NCBI GenBank assembly: GCA_900544295.1
Contig: UQUO01000059.1
Location: forward strand, 1-11,727
DNA length: 11,727 nucleotides
Reading direction: 5' to 3'
Source: an uncultured Eubacteriales bacterium
GTDB taxonomy: Bacteria > Bacillota > Clostridia > Oscillospirales > Oscillospiraceae
The notes beneath the pieces were generated by a model. The model saw only the letters and a list, made by a program, of their open reading frames with translations. It was not told where the DNA came from and made no database searches. Below are positions 6,609-11,727 of the stretch, in pieces. The first letter of the stretch is position 1. Each line of letters starts with the position of its first letter. A program made the translations under genes and the position numbers.

Positions 6609-6644
6609 ATTATATATAAACATTTATGAACAATCTGTCAATTA
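6609..6644 (-). promoter_or_regulatory. Promoter of the PstS-like/WG lipoprotein operon
   Basis: On the minus strand, TTGACA (6641-6636) is followed after 17 bases by TATATA (6618-6613). A perfect TATAAT lies slightly further on (6614-6609) at a 21-base spacing. Plus-strand TCTGTCAATT at 6635-6644 overlaps the -35 and matches boxes before two other minus-strand genes. The promoter is back to back with the hrcA promoter, the two -35 hexamers being 17 bases apart. Confidence 0.7.
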
Positions 6645-6658
6645 TTCGTTTGCTCCTC

Positions 6659-6687
6659 TTGACATCGCCCCGGGCCGGTGATATATT
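6659..6687 (+). promoter_or_regulatory. Sigma-A promoter of the hrcA-grpE-dnaK-dnaJ operon
   Basis: A perfect -35 TTGACA (6659-6664) is followed after exactly 17 bases by -10 TATATT (6682-6687). Transcription should start near 6694, inside the CIRCE operator. This is the usual vegetative promoter of CIRCE-controlled operons, controlled by repression and not by an alternative sigma factor. Confidence 0.92.
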
Positions 6688-6712
6688 AGCACTCGAAGCA
6701 CGAGAGTGCCAG
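6686..6712 (+). promoter_or_regulatory. CIRCE operator (HrcA binding site)
   Basis: TTAGCACTC (6686-6694), nine spacer bases, then GAGTGCCAG (6704-6712) match the CIRCE consensus TTAGCACTC-N9-GAGTGCTAA at 16 of 18 positions. Both mismatches lie in the right half. The site overlaps the -10 and the expected start of transcription, so bound HrcA would block initiation. When unfolded proteins occupy GroEL, HrcA activity is expected to fall and the operon to be derepressed. Confidence 0.95.
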
Positions 6713-6735
6713 CACAAGCGCAGCACGAGTGCCAG
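6709..6735 (+). promoter_or_regulatory. Degenerate second CIRCE-like site overlapping the first
   Basis: The right half GAGTGCCAG recurs exactly at 6727-6735. Nine spacer bases before it, 6709-6717 reads CCAGCACAA, which keeps the AGCAC core of the left half. The geometry is again 9-9-9 and the site overlaps the true CIRCE by four bases. It could be a weak second HrcA site in the leader or a local duplication. Function is inferred. Confidence 0.4.
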
Positions 6736-6751
6736 ACAAGGAGCCTGCGAG

Positions 6752-7834
6752 ATGGATCTAAGCGGTCGGAAAAAGAAAATACTTGCCGCCGTGGTCGAGG
6801 AATACATCCGCACGGCGGAGCCTGTGGGCTCCAAGACCGTGGCGCAGACGGCGCAGCTGGGCTGCTCGTCGGCGACCATCCGCAACGAGCTTGCGGAGCT
6901 GGCCTCGATGGGCTATCTGGAGCAGCCGCACACCTCGGCCGGCCGCGTGCCTACGCCGCAGGGCTACCGCATGTACGTGAACGAGCTCATGCAGCAGCAG
7001 AAGCTCTCGCTGGAGGAGACGGAGGAGATAAACCGCAGCCTCAACGAGAAGCTCCGGGAGCTGGACCACCTGGTCACGAACGTCGGCGCCCTGGCTTCGA
7101 GCCTGACGAACTACCCGGCGATGGCGATCGCCGCCCCGCCCAGCGCGACGATAAAGCGTTTCGACCTCATCTACATTGACGCGAACACTTTCATAATCGT
7201 CGCGATGATGAGCAACAATACAGTCAAGAACAAGCTCGTCCACCTTCCGGTCTCCGTGGGCCAGGACATGATACAGCGTCTGTCCTCGGTTTTCAACGCG
7301 AACTTCACGGGCATCACGGAGGAGAAGATAACGCCGCTCATGATCCGCTCGGCGGAGCGCGCGGTGGACGACACGATGGGCCTCACGGGGGTCATCGCCT
7401 CCTTCGCCATCGAGGTCCTCTCCGAATCGCAGGAGGCCAAGACCTGCGTCACGGGGACGAACCGCCTGCTGGCCCAGCCGGAGTTCCAGGACCCTGCGAA
7501 GGCGCACGCGCTCATGAGCTATCTCTCCGACGCGCAGCACCTGCGGGAGCTGGACGCCATCGACTGCGGCGGGGACGTGAAGGTGCTCATAGGCCCGGAG
7601 AACGTGGCCGAGGAGCTGCGCAACTCCAGCGTCGTGCTCGCCAGCTACGACATGGGCGGGGACACGAAGGGCCTCATCGGCGTCGTGGGCCCGACGAGGA
7701 TGGACTACTCCGCCGTGGCGGCGAAGCTGAGCCTCATAGCCCGGGCGCTCTCGGAGCGGCTGGGCGGCGGCGAGGCGCCCCCGCCGGGCATGGACAACAA
7801 ACTCATAATAAAGGGAGATATAAATGAGCAGTAA
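6752..7834 (+). CDS. hrcA: Heat-inducible transcription repressor HrcA
   Basis: HrcA represses its own operon, and typically groESL, by binding CIRCE; it needs GroEL to stay active. This 360-residue protein has an N-terminal winged-helix domain (1-75) with the family hallmark ATIRNELAELASMGYLEQPH and the following TSAGRVPTPQGYR. A GAF-like dimerisation domain follows (about 105-335). A short tail after about 337 is rich in Gly and Pro. The ATG at 6752 is chosen because AAGGAG sits eight bases upstream and the family N-terminus starts here. An in-frame ATG at 6626 lies upstream of the promoter and cannot be used by this transcript. The gene is first in the operon. Its last 11 bases overlap grpE, so the end of hrcA carries the grpE ribosome binding site. 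Confidence 0.97.
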   Translation: MDLSGRKKKILAAVVEEYIRTAEPVGSKTVAQTAQLGCSSATIRNELAELASMGYLEQPHTSAGRVPTPQGYRMYVNELMQQQKLSLEETEEINRSLNEKLRELDHLVTNVGALASSLTNYPAMAIAAPPSATIKRFDLIYIDANTFIIVAMMSNNTVKNKLVHLPVSVGQDMIQRLSSVFNANFTGITEEKITPLMIRSAERAVDDTMGLTGVIASFAIEVLSESQEAKTCVTGTNRLLAQPEFQDPAKAHALMSYLSDAQHLRELDAIDCGGDVKVLIGPENVAEELRNSSVVLASYDMGGDTKGLIGVVGPTRMDYSAVAAKLSLIARALSERLGGGEAPPPGMDNKLIIKGDINEQ

Positions 7835-8390
7835 GAAGAAAGACCCGCCGGAGCCGATGGAAGAGAAGGTGCTGCCGGCACAGGAGAGCGAAAAGGCCCC
7901 CGAGGCCCCGCAGCCGGAGCCCGAAAAGGCGCCGGAAAAGGAGCCTGAAAAACCCGCCGAGCCCCCCGCGGAGGCCCTGCTCAAGGCCGAAAAGGACAAA
8001 TACCTCCGCCTGCTCGCCGAATACGACAACTACCGCAAGCGCAGCGCCAAGGAGCGCGAGAGCATATATCAGGACGTGCGCGCCGACACGGTGACGAAGT
8101 TCCTGCCCGTCTACGACAACCTGGCGAGGGCCCTGGAGCAGGCCACCTGCGACGAGGCCTACCGCAAGGGCGTCGAGATGATAATGGCCCAGCTCCGGGA
8201 CATCCTCTCCCGCATGGGCGTCACTGAGATAGAATCCCTCGGCCAGAAGTTCGACCCCGCGCTCCACAATGCCGTGATGCATGAGGAGGACGAGACAAAG
8301 GGCGAGGGCGAGATAGTCCAGGAGCTCCAGAGGGGCTTCAAAATGGGCGACAAGGTCATCCGCTTCGCGATGGTCAAGGTCGCCAACTGA
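7824..8390 (+). CDS. grpE: Nucleotide exchange factor GrpE
   Basis: GrpE is the dimeric cofactor that releases ADP from DnaK. This 188-residue protein starts with an acidic, proline-rich disordered tail (about 1-50) made of EPEKAPEK-like repeats. A long coiled coil follows (about 50-100, with LAEYDNYRKRSAKE), then the short helices of the four-helix bundle (about 100-133) and the beta-wing domain. That domain bears FDPALHNAVMHEED (143-156) and ends in GDKVIRFAMVKVAN. Length is normal for the family. The ATG at 7824 lies inside the end of hrcA, with AGGGAG six bases upstream, so the two genes are likely translationally coupled. dnaK follows after 46 bases. Confidence 0.97.
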   Translation: MSSKKKDPPEPMEEKVLPAQESEKAPEAPQPEPEKAPEKEPEKPAEPPAEALLKAEKDKYLRLLAEYDNYRKRSAKERESIYQDVRADTVTKFLPVYDNLARALEQATCDEAYRKGVEMIMAQLRDILSRMGVTEIESLGQKFDPALHNAVMHEEDETKGEGEIVQELQRGFKMGDKVIRFAMVKVAN

Positions 8391-8436
8391 ACCGGTATAC
8401 TAAAATCTTTTCAAATACAACTGGAGGAAGAAAATC

Positions 8437-10284
<1,848 letters not shown>

Positions 10285-10314
10285 TTTTTCCCATCACCCT
10301 CTCTTATATACCCC

Positions 10315-10356
10315 TGCGTTTTTGCGGGCGTGCGAAAGTACGCCCGCAAAGGCGCG
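10315..10356 (+). promoter_or_regulatory. Strong hairpin between dnaK and dnaJ
   Basis: TTTGCGGGCGT (10321-10331) and ACGCCCGCAAA (10340-10350) form a perfect 11-bp stem with the loop GCGAAAGT. In RNA the pairing can extend to 10315 and 10356 through three further Watson-Crick pairs and three G-U pairs. No T-run follows, and the dnaJ ribosome binding site begins seven bases downstream. It may protect the 3' end of processed dnaK mRNA, attenuate read-through, or limit dnaJ translation. The role is inferred; the structure is seen. Confidence 0.75.
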
Positions 10357-10374
10357 TAATGCGAGGTGAAGCAC

Positions 10375-11517
10375 ATGGCGGAACAGAAACGCGACTATTA
10401 TGAGGTGCTCGGTCTGCAGAAGGGCGCCTCTGAGGAAGAGATAAAAAAGGCATACAGGAAGCTGGCCAAGCAATACCACCCTGACCTCCACCCCGGCGAC
10501 AAGGAAGCCGAGGCGAAGTTCAAGGAGGTCAACGAGGCCGCCCAGGTGCTGGGCGACCCGGAGAAGCGCGCGAAGTACGACCAGTTCGGCCACGCGGCCT
10601 TCGACCCGAGCCAGGGCTTCGGCGGCTTTGACGGGGCCTCGGGCTTCGGCGGTTTCGGGGGCTTCGGCGGCTTTGGAGATATATTCGGAGATCTGGGCGA
10701 CATCTTCGGCTTTGGCGGCGGCTCGTCTCAGCGGAGCGGGCCGAGGCGGGGCGAGAGCCTGCGCGCCTCGGTGAGCATCAGCTTTGAGGAGGCGGCCTTC
10801 GGCTGCAAGAAGGAGATAAGCGTCTCGAAGGTTGAGCAGTGTCCGGACTGCCACGGCACGGGCTGCGCGCCGGGAACGACGCCGGAGATCTGCCCCGACT
10901 GCCGCGGCACTGGCAGCGTGCGGACGACGCAGCGCACGCCCTTCGGCATGGTGCAGTCGCAGGGGCCCTGCCCCAAGTGCGGCGGCACGGGCAAGCTCAT
11001 ACATCAGCCCTGCCCGACCTGCAAGGGCAAGGCGAACGTGCGCCGCAACCGGAAGCTGAACGTGAACATACCCGCCGGCATAGACGACGGTCAGACGATA
11101 TCCATGAAGGGCCAGGGCAACGCGGGCCGCGACGGCGGTCCGGCCGGCGACCTGCTCGTGACGGTCTCCGTGCGCCCGCACGAGAGCTTTGAGCGCGACG
11201 GCAGCTCGGTGCTGTCCGCGGCGGACATCAGCTTCGCCCAGGCGGCGCTGGGCGCGGACATAGAGGTCCCGACACTGGACGGCAAGGTGAAGCTAACCAT
11301 CCCCGAGGGTACGCAGCCCGGCTCGGTGTTCCGTCTGCGCGGCAAGGGCATCCCCTATCTGCGCGGCTCGGGAAGGGGCGACCAGTACGTCACGGTGAAC
11401 ATTGCGGTCCCGAAGGGCCTGAGCGGCTCGCAGAAGGAGGCCCTGCGCGCTTATGCCAAGGCCATGGGCGAGAGCGTCCCCGAGTCTGGAGGCATATTTG
11501 GCCGCAAAAAGAAGTAA
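10375..11517 (+). CDS. dnaJ: Co-chaperone DnaJ (Hsp40, type I)
   Basis: DnaJ captures unfolded proteins and stimulates the DnaK ATPase. This 380-residue protein has the full class I layout. The J domain (6-71) has HPD at 35-37. The Gly/Phe region (about 80-118) has repeated GFGGF units. The zinc-binding domain has four CxxC pairs at 156/159, 173/176, 199/202 and 213/216. The substrate-binding domains extend to about 348 and contain PAGIDDGQT and [18 protein letters not shown]. The fourth zinc motif reads CPTCKGKA, with Ala in place of the last Gly of CxxCxGxG; all eight cysteines remain. ATG 10375 is preferred because GAGGTGA lies five bases upstream. The in-frame GTG at 10366 is part of that ribosome binding site. 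It is last in the operon and is followed by a strong terminator. Confidence 0.98.
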   Translation: MAEQKRDYYEVLGLQKGASEEEIKKAYRKLAKQYHPDLHPGDKEAEAKFKEVNEAAQVLGDPEKRAKYDQFGHAAFDPSQGFGGFDGASGFGGFGGFGGFGDIFGDLGDIFGFGGGSSQRSGPRRGESLRASVSISFEEAAFGCKKEISVSKVEQCPDCHGTGCAPGTTPEICPDCRGTGSVRTTQRTPFGMVQSQGPCPKCGGTGKLIHQPCPTCKGKANVRRNRKLNVNIPAGIDDGQTISMKGQGNAGRDGGPAGDLLVTVSVRPHESFERDGSSVLSAADISFAQAALGADIEVPTLDGKVKLTIPEGTQPGSVFRLRGKGIPYLRGSGRGDQYVTVNIAVPKGLSGSQKEALRAYAKAMGESVPESGGIFGRKKK

Positions 11518-11539
11518 ATCTCAGGCATAAAGTTAATTG

Positions 11540-11580
11540 CCCCGCTCTTGCTAATCGTGTCATGCAGGAGCGGGGTTTTT
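11540..11580 (+). terminator. Intrinsic terminator of the dnaK operon
   Basis: CCCCGCTCTTGC (11540-11551) pairs with GCAGGAGCGGGG (11564-11575) as a 12-bp stem with one G-U pair and a 12-base loop, followed directly by five T residues. It lies 22 bases after the dnaJ stop codon. No matching A-run lies on the other side, so it is directional for the plus strand. Confidence 0.92.
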
Positions 11581-11727
11581 CTCCGTCTGGGGGGTGTGGA
11601 TTTCGGGTGGGAGGAACTCGCCGTTTTGCTGTTTGTTGGACTTTACGTTGGTGCTGCCAGTTCCACCCCATTTCTTTGGTCTTGCCCAAAGAAACGGGGT
11701 GGAGCCCCAAAGAAAAACGCTTTTGGG
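11581..11727. other. Gene-free right flank with palindromic repeat
   Basis: No supported coding sequence lies here. CCACCCC-A-TTTCTTTGG (11663-11679) pairs with CCAAAGAAA-C-GGGGTGG (11686-11702) around a 6-base loop, with one mismatch in a 17-base arm. CCCAAAGAAA recurs as CCCAAAGAAAAA from 11706, and a further arm CTTTTGGG runs into the window edge, so a second hairpin may be cut off. This looks like a dispersed extragenic repeat. Confidence 0.7.

Noticed and set aside
6558..6623. N-terminal extension of the PstS-like protein from 6623
   Set aside because: It would bury the signal peptide behind 22 residues and start in the promoter; 6557 has a good GGAGGA.
6626..6751. N-terminal extension of HrcA from ATG 6626
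   Set aside because: It would start upstream of the promoter and translate the CIRCE; the family N-terminus and AAGGAG both support 6752.
6758..8029. 423-codon frame antisense to hrcA and grpE
   Set aside because: Arg/Leu/Val-rich low-complexity translation, wholly opposite two certain genes.
8396..8401. TATACT before dnaK as a separate promoter
   Set aside because: No acceptable -35 at 16-18 bases upstream; dnaK is explained by the hrcA promoter.
10315..10356. Hairpin between dnaK and dnaJ as a full terminator
   Set aside because: No T-run follows on the plus strand, and dnaJ needs read-through because no promoter is visible in the gap.
10366..10374. GTG start for dnaJ
   Set aside because: This GTG is part of the GAGGTGA ribosome binding site for ATG 10375.
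10294..11181. 295-codon frame antisense to dnaJ
   Set aside because: Ala/Arg/Leu-rich shadow of dnaJ with no motif or signal.
11390..11710. 106-codon minus-strand frame at the right end
   Set aside because: Runs across the dnaK operon terminator and a palindrome into antisense dnaJ; no motif.

Overview
The window is GC-rich DNA from a Firmicute, most likely a high-GC member of the Clostridia such as Oscillospiraceae. Four things point there: the chaperone gene order hrcA-grpE-dnaK-dnaJ under a CIRCE operator; a DnaK without the extra nucleotide-binding-domain segment of Gram-negative DnaKs; consensus -35/-10 promoters with strong Shine-Dalgarno sites; and lipoproteins with Gram-positive style lipoboxes. 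The taxon is inferred from these features, not proven.

Layout. Bases 1-439 hold no gene, only perfect GC-rich hairpins, an imperfect tandem repeat and two terminators. Five genes then lie on the minus strand. Read in transcription order from about 6600 leftwards they are: a PstS-like phosphate-binding lipoprotein (5724-6557), overlapping by one base a WG-repeat lipoprotein (4279-5724); a terminator; an OmpR/PhoB-type response regulator (3466-4155) and its sensor kinase (1913-3448); and a membrane-anchored HtrA/DegP-type serine protease (440-1831). On the plus strand, from a divergent promoter at about 6659, runs the heat-shock operon hrcA (6752-7834), grpE (7824-8390), dnaK (8437-10284) and dnaJ (10375-11517). 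It ends in a strong terminator at 11540-11580. The last 147 bases hold a further palindromic repeat.

How the genes work together. The plus-strand operon is the classic cytosolic Hsp70 system with its own repressor. HrcA binds CIRCE over the -10 and start of transcription, GrpE recycles nucleotide on DnaK, and DnaJ delivers substrate. The minus-strand genes act at the envelope: two lipoproteins, a two-component system and a surface quality-control protease. The pairing of a two-component system with htrA recalls secretion-stress modules such as CssRS of Bacillus. The PhoB-like regulator and PstS-like protein recall phosphate control. The two readings are not mutually exclusive.

The most interesting signal is regulatory. 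A near-identical box, TCTGTnAATT on the plus strand, sits upstream of all three minus-strand transcription units and nowhere else that I could find. It contains CTGTnA, resembling the CTGTCA half-site of the PHO box, and is a candidate binding site for the encoded response regulator. Second in interest is a degenerate second CIRCE overlapping the first in register, and a perfect 11-bp hairpin between dnaK and dnaJ that ends just before the dnaJ ribosome binding site. I found no mobile element, CRISPR array, tRNA or rRNA.
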